64,000 nt of DNA from Paracyclopina nana (GCA_019096065.1 JAGUCH010000005.1:2294001-2358000); one strand, 5' to 3'; counted from the stretch's first letter, positions 1 to 11,906 are shown. Numbers and translations are program-made. The notes: generated by a model not told the origin, from the sequence alone.

Positions 1-1560
1 TCGGGCGCAAACACTCGCGTCGATGTCAACATTAGCCGCAAAAAGCACCAAATAAGGGCATGAAATCGGAGTCGAGCAAACAAAAATGTCATCACGCATT
101 ATTATCGGGGATGAAGCCATTTTCGCTTATCTCGAGACTTCAACTTCGCATTGCTTCACGTTTTCGATACATTTTTCCGGTGCTTTTCATATAAAACGCC
201 CATGCATACATCAAGTACGCTCGGACTTTTGCGATAAACTCGCATCACGCGCGCGTGGGTTAACAAGAGTCCCATTGAGCGGCCTAGTCCACCTTTTCAA
301 AAAATCACTCGGCCATATTTGGCCGAACGACCTTGCCTTGCATGTTGCCGCATTTGCGTCCAAAAAGGCCACGAGATCGGAGGATTTTTCGAAGTCCCAC
401 AAATGCCGCACGTGCCTTCAGCGCTAAAAATACTGCACATGCACATCCAGATTTCACCGTATTTTCCATTGTTACACAGTTGCACAGCGTATCTGGGTCA
501 TGCTCATGTTTCCAGTATTTCAAGGTAACTCCGGCCGATCAGTCACATTTTGGATTTAAAAAAGAGATGGTTCAACTTTGATGAGGAAGCTGAAATGTTG
601 TCAACGTTTCGCATCCTCCTTCTCCGGAATGCTTCTTCTCTAATTATGGGCTCGACAATGTCATATCGTAAAGTAAAGTAGCTAGTTGTCAGCTTCAAGC
701 AGACGGAAGTAAATGCTGGCAATCTACAAAGAGATGACAGCTTGGCACGGCAACCTCATAAGGCCGCGCGGGATGATAATCCTTTAAGGAATTCGGATGC
801 GCGCGCGCGCCTTGATACACTTTCTTTGCGCATTGCCAATCGATGCGTCACCTCTTTAAAAGCATCGATAAAATTCGAATCCGATTCCCATTAGGGAATT
901 GCCGCGATTATTATGACATCTTAGGAGCATGACTAATAATGATTGCTCGCGGAAATATTAGGCATTAAGCAAAAAACGCACACAAAAGCTTAAGGGCGCA
1001 TTCATTCATTCGCTTCACGCACATAAAGCTTCAAATAATAAGGGAGGGGACAATTTTTTGATGGAAAAATCACACACACCCCACGCCGCTGTCATTCATT
1101 TTGCAAAGCCATAAATTCCGCCAAGGCCAGGCCAGGATAAGGCCCGTTTGGCCTTAGATTTATGCAGTCGTCTCCGTTCCACTAGGTATGCTTTGAAAGG
1201 CCTTGAAAAAAAGCAAAACTCAGGAGTGTTATGTCTGAGCAAATTCGCCTTTTTTCAAGTGGGAGGAGGATAAAAAATATTTTGCTGACAGTGTGGCTTC
1301 GAGGAATGTTTTCAAAGTGTGAGCAAATTTGATCAGAGCCGAGGATTTGGCTCTTTTATATGATGGAAAGCAATTTTCGCATGTATAATTCAGTTTACCA
1401 ATTCGTCTCAGTTCATATTACTATACATATATAAAAGCTCTGACGTTTAACTTTATCAAGTGACACGCATTATAAAGTATTTTATAAGGTGTGTTGCTCC
1501 TCTGTTTGATCAGAGACCATGATGATGTCCAAGAAGTAAATCCCATTACAGAAAAAAAGG
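1..1560. other. Intergenic, no gene seen
   Basis: No reading frame here has splice-supported coding character. Open frames of up to 113 codons between 86 and 581 occur on both strands at once and overlap each other, which is what chance frames look like. A short (GC)n tract lies near 797-812. I see no RNA gene or repeat with certainty. Confidence 0.6.
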
Positions 1561-1565
1561 AGAAA

Positions 1566-1652
1566 AAATGCCTTGTTCCCATATGGGGATCGGACTCTGA
1601 ACGTCAGGATTGAGAGACCGACGCTCTCCTGACTGAGCTACCAATACAGACA
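1566..1652 (-). repeat. tRNA-like / tRNA-derived SINE-like sequence
   Basis: Read on the minus strand, this stretch has a tRNA-type A box (TAGCTCAGTCAGG), a middle resembling an anticodon arm, and a degraded B box (GAGTCCGATCC). It is followed by a run of six T residues of the kind that stops RNA polymerase III. The acceptor stem does not pair cleanly and the presumed anticodon loop is too long, so this is not a working tRNA as I fold it. A decayed tRNA gene or the head of a tRNA-derived SINE fits better. Confidence 0.4.
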
Positions 1653-1952
1653 GAATAATTGTTGTCAGAATTCCTTCTTATTCTTATTCTCAGCTGAGCT
1701 AAGCTTAGTAGAACAGTAGAGCCTTTTCAGCGATACCAAACAAAACTTAATCTAACACATCTTTTAGCCCCCAAAAATGCCAAATTCTAAATGCACAATT
1801 TTTTAATTGATTGATTAACGCTTTATGTTACTCTTGCACTACTGAGTTCCGCTCAACCCTAGCCTTCAAGTAATGGATCAGGTGCTAAGTCAAGATCGCC
1901 TGGTCTGGTAACTTCATTATCCTTTGAAAATTACTTTCCATCTTATCACATC

Positions 1953-2144
1953 GTATATATACATTAACAAATTATATAACATGCTTAAAAAACATATGAG
2001 CTCATTTTGCAAAGTAAAAATCTCGTGGCATTACTTGGCTCTCGCAAGCTCGAGCCCGCAAAAATGCCACTCGATTTCTACTTTACAAAATTTGCTCAGC
2101 TATTTTATTAGCTTGTTTTATAAATTGTTTACATATATAAATAG
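1953..2144. repeat. Long imperfect inverted repeat (about 80-bp arms)
   Basis: Bases 1953-2032 and 2063-2144 are imperfect reverse complements. The inner arms share GTGGCATT/AATGCCAC, then AAGTAAAAATC against GATTTCTACTT, and then TATATATAC against an AT-rich partner. The 30-base spacer contains a further GGCTC/GAGCC pairing, so the RNA or single strand could fold into one hairpin of about 190 bases. It may be a palindromic MITE or a hairpin-RNA locus. No flanking target duplication was identified. Confidence 0.6.
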
Positions 2145-2901
2145 ATATTATTGCTCAGATTTGAGGTTTTTTCAGAATTTTTAATCTAGAGCCAATGCTG
2201 CATAAAAATGCTAATGTTAAGGCCAAAGCAACGAAAGTGATTCCCAGCATGAACCAGCAAGATACTACCGGATACATAACAATAAAACTCAATAATTAAT
2301 GAACTTTTATGGCATTGTTTATTGTTTTGACACTTTTCATTCTTGTGAAGGTCAAGCTCACTCTGAAATTAGAGCAAGGCAACATTCCTACTGTTACAAA
2401 AACAGCATATTACTGTAGAAAATGAAATCTTCACTAGCTCTGTATTTTATAGTTTAACACAATGGATAGGTGGTAAATTGAATACTTTTGTCTTCTGCAG
2501 ACAATAGCTTCTCTACCCCAAAATCCAATTAAAAAATGTCTCTCTCTCTGCCACTTCAAGATGATGGTTTCTCTTCCTATTTACTCAGTATATATCAAAG
2601 TCTCAGCTTGAAATTCTTCAGTCTTCTTAGCATTGAGCCTTCTCAGCTCTTTAATTTAGACTCTCAGCCTCATCTCTGCATTCTGCTAAATAGTTTCTCA
2701 GTTTCAGCTACATTAAAGATATTTTAGCTTGACAGTCTAACAGTGTCAGCTTTGAGGACAGCTAATCCTATTCTCAGTTCAGTTTCCAGCTTATTGCGAA
2801 TTAGTTTCTCAGCTTCTATTGCAGCTTCATCGCAATCAAGTTTAGGTTGTACCAAGGGTTGTACCAGAAGTGTGTTTATTTACGTGCAGTGCAGTTGAAA
2901 A
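2145..2901. other. Intergenic, degenerate CTCAGCTT-rich tract
   Basis: No gene is seen. From about 2560 to 2840 the plus strand repeats variants of CTCAG(C/T)TT at irregular spacing, which looks like a decayed simple repeat. It adjoins the 3' end of the DEG/ENaC gene and may include its 3' UTR. Confidence 0.45.
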
Positions 2902-4158
2902 TTATTCAAAGCATTTTCTTAATATGGTCAAAATGATGCTGACTATTGATAGCCCAGATAATCCGAGAGTTATACCCAAGGTTCCTCCGACTTCTCCGAT
3001 TAGGCTTTGATAGTCATATGCTATCGAGTGCTGGTTCACTTCAACATTGGGATCGGCAAACTGGATCTTGAGAGTGGTGCTCCAATTGGCGTGAGAGAAG
3101 GTCTGGGGCAGCATGGAGTACATATATTGGGTACAAGCTTTGGTGCAGGAATCGTGCAATTGCTGGAAATGGCCATCAAACAGAATACTTTGCTTAATCT
3201 CCTCGTGGATTGTCTTGTTGCAAAATGGCACAATCCGATTTCCCCTCAAATCGTTCAGATAAGTGCCATTTGCTATGTAATAAGTCTCACATCCAAACCT
3301 CTTGAGTATCTTCCCATAAAGCAATCTAGCAGCGCAAGTTATTTTCGGCCACTCGTCACACACGTCATTTCTGGTTGACACAGACTTGAGTATTTTTTTC
3401 GTCAAGGAGACCGAGAAAAACATGCCTCTCGAGTCAAAGGCTGCACTTGGGTAAAGCATGCCATAATCTGGCAGGTCATAGCCACTGTGCAGGTAAATTG
3501 TCACCCATTTCAGAATTGATCCCCCGAAGAAAACCTCAATGTATGGGTGGCCTAGTCTAAGATATATGGGCAATGTTTCATACCCAGCCACCCTGGAGTG
3601 ATCAAAAGTCCAGCAAAATCCATGCCTGGGAGAAAGGTCCAGGCTCCAGAAATCCTGGAATTTCATGCTTGCATTTGTGCCAAACAAAATTCCTGGCTGA
3701 ATTGCAAAACTTATGGGAGTTTGTGACCAAAAGGATTTGGCACTCTCAAGCAGCTCATCAACTGTCTTGCTTGTAGCACTGAGACAATCGTCCATCATAC
3801 TGTCAAAATACTCCAAATAACGTGGAATGCTACAATTGAGATTGGCTCTAATTTCTTTGAGTGAAGTTGGGCACAGGGAAAACGCAGGAAACGTAATGTT
3901 TCCCAGGTTGTCATCTCCAAATTGGAATCTGACCTCGGTTGAAACTGGCTGACTGTAGTATTTTAAAGATGCTAGCACACTCCAATAGACAAAGACAGCA
4001 GTGAGGAAGGTGCCAATCAAGATTTGAATGCATTTCTCAAGATTTATTAGGCCTCCTCCTGGGTAATCATTTTTTTGAGGTGTCTTCCTCATTTTCATGG
4101 TAGTTGGTTTGCACCAAGTTACAAACTGAATATGAAGAGGGGACCTAATTGCATGCAT
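2902..4158 (-). CDS. DEG/ENaC (pickpocket-like) sodium channel subunit
   Basis: This is a single open frame of 418 aa without visible introns. Subunits of this family form amiloride-type cation channels in the plasma membrane; in arthropods the pickpocket members act in mechano-, chemo- and osmosensation. I see a first membrane segment near residues 43-68, then the family signature FPAFSLCP at the start of the extracellular domain and several cysteines. The C-terminal block reads GGTLGITLGLSGLS and leads into a second membrane segment and a very short tail. The G-x-S filter position is occupied by Gly-Leu-Ser. The usual N-terminal His-Gly gating motif is not present in front of the first helix, so an upstream exon may be missing from this model or the gene may be degenerate. 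At 418 aa it is shorter than typical family members (about 450-600). Confidence 0.8.
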   Translation of the reverse strand: MHAIRSPLHIQFVTWCKPTTMKMRKTPQKNDYPGGGLINLEKCIQILIGTFLTAVFVYWSVLASLKYYSQPVSTEVRFQFGDDNLGNITFPAFSLCPTSLKEIRANLNCSIPRYLEYFDSMMDDCLSATSKTVDELLESAKSFWSQTPISFAIQPGILFGTNASMKFQDFWSLDLSPRHGFCWTFDHSRVAGYETLPIYLRLGHPYIEVFFGGSILKWVTIYLHSGYDLPDYGMLYPSAAFDSRGMFFSVSLTKKILKSVSTRNDVCDEWPKITCAARLLYGKILKRFGCETYYIANGTYLNDLRGNRIVPFCNKTIHEEIKQSILFDGHFQQLHDSCTKACTQYMYSMLPQTFSHANWSTTLKIQFADPNVEVNQHSIAYDYQSLIGEVGGTLGITLGLSGLSIVSIILTILRKCFE

Positions 4159-4622
4159 GTCAATACCAATACGAGTTAAGAATAGCTTGTCATTATTTTT
4201 TCACAGCGAGCTGAGAGAATGAACGATCTAAATCAATGTAATCAAGTCCAAGGTTGACTTAGCTGCTTACTTTGCTCTTTGTAAAATATCAAAATTATTT
4301 ACATAACTTCAATCATATTGCATGATTTGATAATTGCACCTAGCGTTTGCTTTCATGTAAGTTTTCTTTCATATCAGATATCTCTTTATAAGTCACTTAC
4401 GTAGCATTATGGAATGGTAAACATTGCTTCATTGACATTTAAGGAAGAATCTGATGGGCTGAAAGGTTGCGTTAGTACAGATCGAAAGATAGAGAACTAT
4501 TGAAGAGCAACTTTTTTCCAGAATTAAAATTGCTATTTGCTCGTTTTAATGAAGCGTTTAATGATGGGTACAATCAAACAGGTTTTGGTGAAATAACAGA
4601 TAAAATTCAGGTTGGATTTAAA
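4159..4622. other. Intergenic between DEG/ENaC and LZTFL1
   Basis: AT-rich, with no gene seen. It presumably holds the DEG/ENaC promoter on one side and the LZTFL1 3' UTR on the other. Confidence 0.5.
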
Positions 4623-5756
4623 TCACTCATTATCAACAACCACTTCATACTTCTGCAACTTTTGCCTCAATTCCTTGATTTGGTCGTTTTTCGTGGTCAA
4701 CATCTTTTTCAGGTTTTTGTAGGCTCCAGTTTGGCTGAATTTCCTTTCCAGTTCCTTCAAATAAAATTATAATTGGCTTATTGATAGAAGATGATTTGGC
4801 TTACCTTTTCAGCCATGTTTAATTGGTGTTGAATGTCCAACAGTTGATGTTTGGTAGAAGTGAGGTCCGTTTCTAGCTCTTTTTGAGTCTTGGCATTCAT
4901 TTCTAGCTCTGTAGCCATTTGATGCTTAACAGCTTTGAAAGCTTCAGCTAACTCTTCCACCTCTTTTGCATCAACTTTGTCATCAGAAGAATCCTTCGGC
5001 TGTTCTACAGCTGGAATGGCAGCACTCAGCTTTTCTTTAATGGCTTCTTTTTCATTGATTGCAGTCAATGCAGTTTCCTCCAAATCTTTCAATCTCTTTC
5101 TCAGTAATTTGTTCTCCTCTTCTAATTGATCTATCTGAGCTTTTAACAACTGCATTGGTCCTCCTTCGTTTAATGGTGCCAGCTTTTTTTGCACAATCGA
5201 AGGCTTGTCTTCAGCACCAAAATTGGATAGTTCAGAGTCTTCCCAACGCTTGACTTGATCCAAAAGCTCCCTAAAACAAAATTATGAATTCACAGCAATG
5301 AAATATGGAAACATGATATTCCACCTGTTTTCAAGCTCAGCTAAATCGGCATCCAAATCAAGGTGCCATTTTTGAGCCTGTATGAAAACTTGGTGCAAAA
5401 GCAAGACATTGGCATGGGCAGCCGCCATCAGCTCCGACTCAGCTTCAGTCTCAACCACTCCAGTGATGTCACTGAGAATGTCCTCTATTTCATCAACAGT
5501 GTAAGTGTCATCCATGAGCCTGTCAAGTGAAAATTGCAGATTTTTTGGGAATAATTATTATTCCTTAAGAATCACCTAGTATCCTTGGCATCTTGAAAGC
5601 TCCTCTTGATAGCTTGCAAGCATTGGTTTCTTTGAAACTTGGCAAATCTCAAGTAATTCAAGACCAATGTGTCATGATGATCATTCAAGCCCAGATGAGA
5701 CTACAATAAATAAATAAGATTTTAACACATTTAGATACGAAAAATCAACCTACCAT
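4623..5756 (-). CDS. LZTFL1: Leucine zipper transcription factor-like 1 (BBS17)
   Basis: Five exons join in phase to a 306-aa protein: 5756-5754, 5700-5576, 5519-5325, 5270-4805 and 4754-4623. Introns are 43-56 bases long. The protein is a cytoplasmic coiled-coil regulator of BBSome and ciliary membrane traffic in animals. It matches the vertebrate family along its length: LGLNDHHDTLVLNYLRFAKF at the N terminus, DDTYTVDE, LENRELL, KLAPLNEGG, a long coiled coil, then MAEKELERKF and a C-terminal IKELRQKLQKYE. Length is close to the 299 aa of the human protein. The first coding exon contributes only the initiator ATG, which is directly followed by a gtaggt donor. It is divergently arranged with eIF4B, the two start codons lying 487 bases apart. 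Confidence 0.93.
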
Positions 5757-6242
5757 TTTGAACGGTCAAAAAGGTGCTTTCTTTAGGGCTCATCCAGGTA
5801 TAAATGTATCGGTTTATTGCATTAAGAACGGTTTTTGTCTATTTTGCTTCATCACTATCAATCAGAAATCGCGCTGATGCCATTATGAATGGGTTAATCC
5901 TTTTCGGAAGCAGGAAATGCAAATTGCATTTTTTCCGGGAAACCGACGTGGGCGTTTTACGCTAATTCTTGTTTTCGGGTCGACCGAAGCTATGCAAAGC
6001 AAACCGTGCAACAATATCTGAGGTAAAAAACTATTTCTACAAAATCTAATATTGTTTACGGTTTTACATAGGTTATAGCATTTTCATACTTTTTCAGTAA
6101 GAAAATGACTATTTTGCTGGTGATGTGTAGCGTATAAATCCTGAAAAATAGTAATCACTTAAGGTAATTGTTAAAATCAAGCTAGCTCGGGTCTAAAAAT
6201 CGATGCGCTTTCATTAAGCTTGACAGCCGACAAAATCCCGCT
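5757..6242. promoter_or_regulatory. Shared intergenic region, LZTFL1 / eIF4B
   Basis: This gap of about 486 bases separates the divergent start codons of LZTFL1 (-) and eIF4B (+), so it must hold both promoters and 5' UTRs. I did not recognise a specific core promoter. The role follows from position only. Confidence 0.5.
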
Positions 6243-8711
6243 ATGGCCTCCACAGGTAAATAAACAATTTTGTGTTGCCAAAAATTGGCCAAATACAGTC
6301 AGTATCTCAGCAAATATGGCAAACTCGAGCACTCCGCCATTCCTTGCCAAAGTCTGGCCAACTTTTCTTTGTAGTGCTTTTTCAGTTTTGTGAATGGCGA
6401 GTCCGCGAAAATCCACGTGGGAATTTTTGACCACGTGTTTCACGCCTCTTTAAATTTCAGGAAAAAAGGGCAAAAAGTCCGGGAAGGGCAAGACTCTTTC
6501 CTTGAACGACTTTCTGGCTCCTGAGGCCTCGAACATTGACGATGCTGCTACAACCGTCATCGTGCCCAAAACGTCTTGGTAAGCTAACCTTTATCCTGCT
6601 TGAAAAACCCGATTTTGACGAAGTTTTTCTGAGCTGATCCAAGCTGAGTTTGACGCTGTTAATTTTACAGGGCCGATGAATTTGATGATGAGTCCGACTC
6701 CAGACCTATGCGCTCTGAGAAAATTGTGCTTCCAACTGCACCACGTGCTTCTCTAGGCCCCAATGTGAGCGAAGATCGGATCCCCAGAGAACCACCATTC
6801 ACCGCCTACATTGCCAACCTGTCTTATGACATCAACCCCGAAGATGTCTACAAGTTCTTTGACAAGCTGAAAATCATCAACGTCCGTCTGCTCCGTGATG
6901 GCGATCCGGAGACGGGTCGTCTCAAGGGTTTCGGCTATGCTGACTTTGGCGACCGAGACTCGCTCGTCGAAGCTCTGTCCATGAACGACCATTTGTTGAA
7001 AAACCGCAAAATCCGGATTGACATCTCCACCAATGCTGGAGGCCGAGATGGCGACCGTGACCGCGGAGGTCGTTATGGCAACCGTAACAACGACCGTCAG
7101 CCCCGTTACAACAACGACGATGACGGCGATGACCGTACTGCTGGGGATTGGCGATCGGGTCCAGCTCCAGCTTTCCGTGACGATGATCGACCTCCTCGTG
7201 GCGGCAGCGATCGTTACGAGCCTCCACGTGATCGCTTTGACAACCGCTCAGGTGCGTAGTTAGGTTACTTTGGTGAAATAGCACATAAAAATCGCTCATC
7301 CCGATTTTCTTCTGCTGATTCATCTAGGTTACGGACGGCAACAGTATGACGATCGGCGGTCGTATAATAACGATCGTGGTAAAATATTTGCTTTTTGTGC
7401 CATTTTGAAGACTTGCTTATGCGGCCTCTTTTTTTCCAGATGATCGTAGGGATAATCGCGGCTATGGATTCGATAGAGAAAGACGTGATGGAGACCGCGG
7501 AGGTTTCGACCGATATGAACGCAGGGACAATAACTACGACCGTCGTGGAGGTGGCGGAGGCTACAGCGACCGAGGTGGTTACGATCGGAGAGATGCTGGA
7601 GGTTATGACAGGAGAGACGGTGGGAGTAGCTTCGATCGTCGTGGTGGTGGAGATCGATATGAGCGTCGATCCAATGACCGAGATGAGCGTGAAGGTGAGC
7701 GCCTAATAATGTATTACGGTGATGATACGTATTATTGATGTTGGATTCAATATCGAATATTTTTGAGCATTACCAATGATGACAAAGCACTGCGCAAAGT
7801 CTGAGCTTGGCAACAGCTTCAAGTTGATGCCAAGCCTTGATCTCAGTGAATCTGATGGGATTTAGCCCTGTTACCATCATATTTTTTCTTCTATAAAGCT
7901 TTTCTTAAAATGCGTTTGTTGTTTCAGCCCCTAGGGAAAGGCCAAAATTGCAATTGGCCAAGAGGTCAGCTCCCATTGAGGCCTCATCTGAGCCAGTGAG
8001 CTCGTCCATTTTTGGAGGAGCTAAGCCTGTCGACACTGCTCGCAAAGAGAGGGAAATTGATGAGAAATTGCAACGCGAAAAGGTTAATGCGCCTGAAAAG
8101 GCTCGATCTCGCACAACCTCCGAGGCCAACGACGAGCAGCCAAAGGCCTCGATTTTCGGCCAAGCCAAGCCCGTGGACACGGCCAAGAAGGACCGCGAAA
8201 TTGAGGAGAAACTCAAGACTTTGGACGTAGTAGATGAACAACCAATTATTCATGCTGAGAAAAAGAAACAGCCTCCGAGGTCGACCACGCCTCCCTTGAA
8301 GAAAATGGAGGAGGCCAAACCTCCCGTATGTTGCTGATTTTTGAAAGCTCTTTTTCAAATAATTTGCAGGGGTACAAAAACATAACGAAAAAATTGACGG
8401 TAAATGCAGACCAGACCAAAATAATCTCCTTTGCATGCAACTCTTCATTAGTTTTATCATTGGTTTTGGTTGTATATTTTTCCATGTTCTTCATCGAGGA
8501 TATTTTCTGTTGATGTTGTACAGTTGGCAAAATTGAGAAGCAGCACTAATGTTATTCTATAGTTGAGTAGTGTTACGTCATTCTCGTGTACTCCATTCTG
8601 CTGAATTGTCTTGCTAAATCCGCCTTTTTGTTCCAGAATTTTGCTGGCTCCAATAAGTACGCATTCCTTAACGACGAAGATGTGGGAAGTGGCAAGGAGG
8701 ATTCTGACTAA
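6243..8711 (+). CDS. eIF4B: Eukaryotic translation initiation factor 4B
   Basis: Seven exons join in phase to 496 aa: 6243-6255, 6461-6578, 6671-7251, 7328-7378, 7440-7694, 7928-8325 and 8637-8711. eIF4B is a cytoplasmic RNA-binding cofactor that stimulates the eIF4A helicase during ribosome recruitment. The 13-base first exon starts MAST and splices into a GKKGKK block and LSLNDFL, the conserved eIF4B N terminus. A conserved SWADEFDDE element follows. One RRM lies at about residues 85-165, with RNP2-like AYIANLSYD and RNP1-like LKGFGYADF. After it comes a long Asp/Arg/Tyr/Gly-rich region (the DRYG self-association region in mammals), then two SIFG-AKPVDTA blocks typical of the C-terminal half, and an acidic end (NDEDVGSGKEDSD). 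All parts expected of the family are present. Confidence 0.93.
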
Positions 8712-10280
8712 CTTTAAAGCAGACGAGAAAGAGAGAGACGAAAAAAACGATAATTAATTCTTCAGCTGGGCAATTTTTGCTTGCCCTCACATCCAATTTT
8801 TGAGAGAAGACTCCGCAAATCTTCAAACCGAGAGATGATCAAGAAAAGGACTTTGGGGGTGGCCAAGAACGATTATGGCTCTGCCTTGGTCACCCCCTGC
8901 TCGAAAAATATGATGAAGCACATAAATAACATGCCAAGGTCTGTTCAAGCAAGTTGCTTTTTTCGAACTAATTATCGACATTCTGCTAAACCCCAATGCT
9001 CTCAAACTGGACGCTGCTAAATTCACTTCATACCACAACAAACTGCTACTTCTTTTCATCATCCATTTATAATTGTGCTATACTTACTATGAAAACGTAA
9101 CCTTCTTTCTTTTGTGAATGTAATTATTACTATGAATCAGTGTCGTCAAATACAAAGATTTTGGAGTGCAACATGTGCTTTCATTTACTATATCTTCATA
9201 TTATTCTTGAAAAACTAATTTTTGGCATTTTCTAAAGGGCCTATAATTAAGAAGCAGGATCTGGATTTTTTTAGTATTTTAATTGGCTCAGAAATTCAGT
9301 TATTGTTCTCCTATGAGCCATTAAAACTTGGTGCGCTGAGTTGTACTGCATGATTCAAGTTTGTTATTTTTCTCACATCTGCTTCTTTCTTGGTGTTCTT
9401 CAATAGCTTTTTCACCATTATTTGCCATTGTTGACAAAGAGGCCTTGCACTTAGGGACTTGCTTGATCGTGAAAAGTCTGTAATTGGTGTTCAAGGAATG
9501 GCCAATATTTACAAAGTACTTTCTTCAAAATTCCTGATTTTACACTAGATCTTGTTAGACAGCGTTTTCCATCTCTGCTTGGTGCCAAGACAATTCAGCC
9601 AGCAAAATACTGTTTTTATTTTCAAAAGTCGGATTCTTCAGCCCTAATATTTCAGACGAATTGGAAAGATAATTAAAACAAAAATATATTTTACTTAGCT
9701 TTTAATGTGGCGTTCATGTACTATTAATCTTTTTAGAGACTTTTTAGGACTGAATTGTCTTATGGCTCTTTATTACGTTGGCTGGAGTGTCATGGAACCC
9801 TCGTCTTTGCCCTAATTTCTAGTTTGTCAAATCTGTCAGAAGGCGATTTTGTATTTCAGATGCGTACTCGAAGGTTACGCAACACTCTGTTTCGAATTTC
9901 TGCTAAAGCTGCGATGTGGAACGTATTTCTTGGAAATGCCCTTAAAAAAGTGCCAAAAGTCATCCACTTTTGGAGCATTAGAAGATTTGTTTCGAAGCCT
10001 TAAATTCAGTATCTTTCCGTTTTTTCTTCTCCTAATTAATTAAGATTTATCAGCAAGATGAAAGAAGCGCCAATGGAAATTATGGAAATTTGCACCTAAA
10101 AATACATTGAACGAAAATAAAAGGCCTCTTTTCGTGATGAATAAGCAGCCACAATCGAAGAAAAAGCAAGAGGAACTTTATAAACAGATGATAAAAGCAG
10201 ATTGCTTAGCAAAAAGGCATTTATGTGAACAACTGTTCGCATATAAAAAATGAATTCATTCCTTGCGCAATATTTTCAGC
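8712..10280. other. Intergenic, eIF4B 3' UTR and carboxypeptidase 5' flank
   Basis: No convincing coding exon is seen in about 1.57 kb. The first few hundred bases are probably the eIF4B 3' UTR. A polypyrimidine-poor tattttcag directly before the carboxypeptidase ATG at 10281 could be a splice acceptor of a 5' UTR exon. Confidence 0.5.
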
Positions 10281-11906
10281 ATGAGGATCGTAGCATTTGT
10301 TTTGCTGGTTACTTTTAGTTCGGCACTCGCTGAAAAATCCGCCAAGGTCAATTATGAAGGTTATCGAGTTATAAGAACCGAGCAGTTGGACATCACAGCA
10401 GTGAAAGCTTTGAGAGCTCTTCAATCCCTGGAGATTTTCGACTTTTGGAGGGATCCTGTCATTGGAAGAAGTGCTGATATCATGTGCTCACCCCACAAAA
10501 GGCATTTCTTGGAAGAAATCTTGAGGGAAAAGGGCATCGCATTTTCAGTCATGATTGAAGACATTGAGAAATTGGATGAGGAAAACAGGCTGAAATCCAG
10601 CTTGGCCAGATCGCTTGCAAGCTCTGTAGCATATGATTGGAATGATTACTATGGACATGCTGAGATCAATGCTTTCATCGATGGGCTTGCCTCTGCCAAC
10701 TCCAAGTGGGTCAAAACTGTCTCCATTGGTAAGACTCCTCAAAGACGAGACATGCGAGTCATCCAGATTACCAAGGCTGGACCTTCAGCTCCAAATGTCT
10801 GGATTGAAGCAGGTATTTTATTTTTCGAAAATTATTCGTGTTATCATATTTATTTTTAAATCACTAATTTAATTTATATAGGCGTTCATGCAAGAGAGTG
10901 GATTGCATCTGCAGTTGCCACTTACTTGATTAACGAGCTCGTAAACAATAATACGAACAGTGACATCATTGATAAGCTCAATATTCACGTGTTGCCCTTG
11001 GCTAATCCTGATGGCTACGAATACAGCATGAGCAAAGTGATTAGCTATGAAATGCCCATCTTTCATGTTTTTCCAACCTTCTATTTAGGATCGTTTATGG
11101 CGAAAAAACCGAAGGCAGACCAAGCAGCATAAAAAACAAAATTGCTTTGGAACTGACTTGAATAGGAACTTTAAATTCCACTGGGGAGGCGAGATCCTTA
11201 ATTTAAATTAAATTAATTAAATTACTTATGTACTTTTTGCAGAGAGTGGTGTGTCCTTGTCCGATACATGCAGTGATGTGTATTGTGGTCCAAAAGCATT
11301 TTCTGAGCCAGAAACCCGAAACATCGAAAGATACACCAAATCTCTGTCACCTATTCCAGTCCTTGGTCATTCTATTCATAGTGTAAAGAGAAAATTCAGA
11401 ATGGGCTCTTTGAAAAATTACTAATTTCTAATTTTTTCAGTATGGTCAATTGTGGCTTTGGCCTTATGGATATGGCTACAATGCCTTCCCCTCCAACAAG
11501 GCTGAACTGGTGAGCATATTTGAAGTTAATCACACAAATTGAACGTATTTGCAGCATTCTTTTTAAATAGAAAAAGTTGGCTGAAGATGCTTCTGCTGCT
11601 CTCACTGCAGTCCATGGTACTATTTTTGACCCCGAGAACTCAGCCGAGCTTTGTAAGAAATTGTACTATAATTATGCTAAAAATAATTTAAAATAATTTA
11701 TTTTAGACCCTGCTGCTGGTGCCTCGGATGATTGGTATAGAGGAGTCCTTGGAGTAAGATATGCTTTCACTACTGAGCTGAGAGATACCGGATATCATGG
11801 ATTCCTTCTACCGCCAGAGCAAATTATTCCAAGTGGCGAAGAATTTTTAGCTGGCATGAGAGTCGTTTTTGAGAAGCTCATAGCAGATGCTAAAGTAGGC
11901 AAATGA
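10281..11906 (+). CDS. Zinc carboxypeptidase, M14 family, B-type
   Basis: Seven exons join in phase to 425 aa: 10281-10812, 10882-11036, 11089-11188, 11243-11382, 11441-11509, 11571-11652 and 11707-11906. The protein has a signal peptide (MRIVAFVLLVTFSSALA), an activation propeptide of about 90 residues and a peptidase M14 domain, so it is a secreted digestive-type zymogen. Visible active-site parts are GVHAREW (zinc His and Glu), NPDGYEY, DLNRNF (substrate Asn-Arg), HSIHSYGQ (third zinc His) and FTTELRDTG (catalytic Glu). The residue before the conserved Asp-Trp is Asp (GASDDW), as in carboxypeptidase B, which points to removal of C-terminal Lys/Arg. Intron 3 appears to use a GC donor (GAG|gcgaga), the only way found to keep the reading frame. 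Confidence 0.9.

Noticed and set aside
1566-1652. Functional tRNA gene
   Set aside because: The acceptor stem does not pair and the anticodon loop is the wrong length, so only a tRNA-like remnant is reported.
7395-7706. 103-codon plus-strand frame across an eIF4B exon
   Set aside because: Out-of-frame shadow of the repetitive Asp/Arg/Gly-coding exon of eIF4B.
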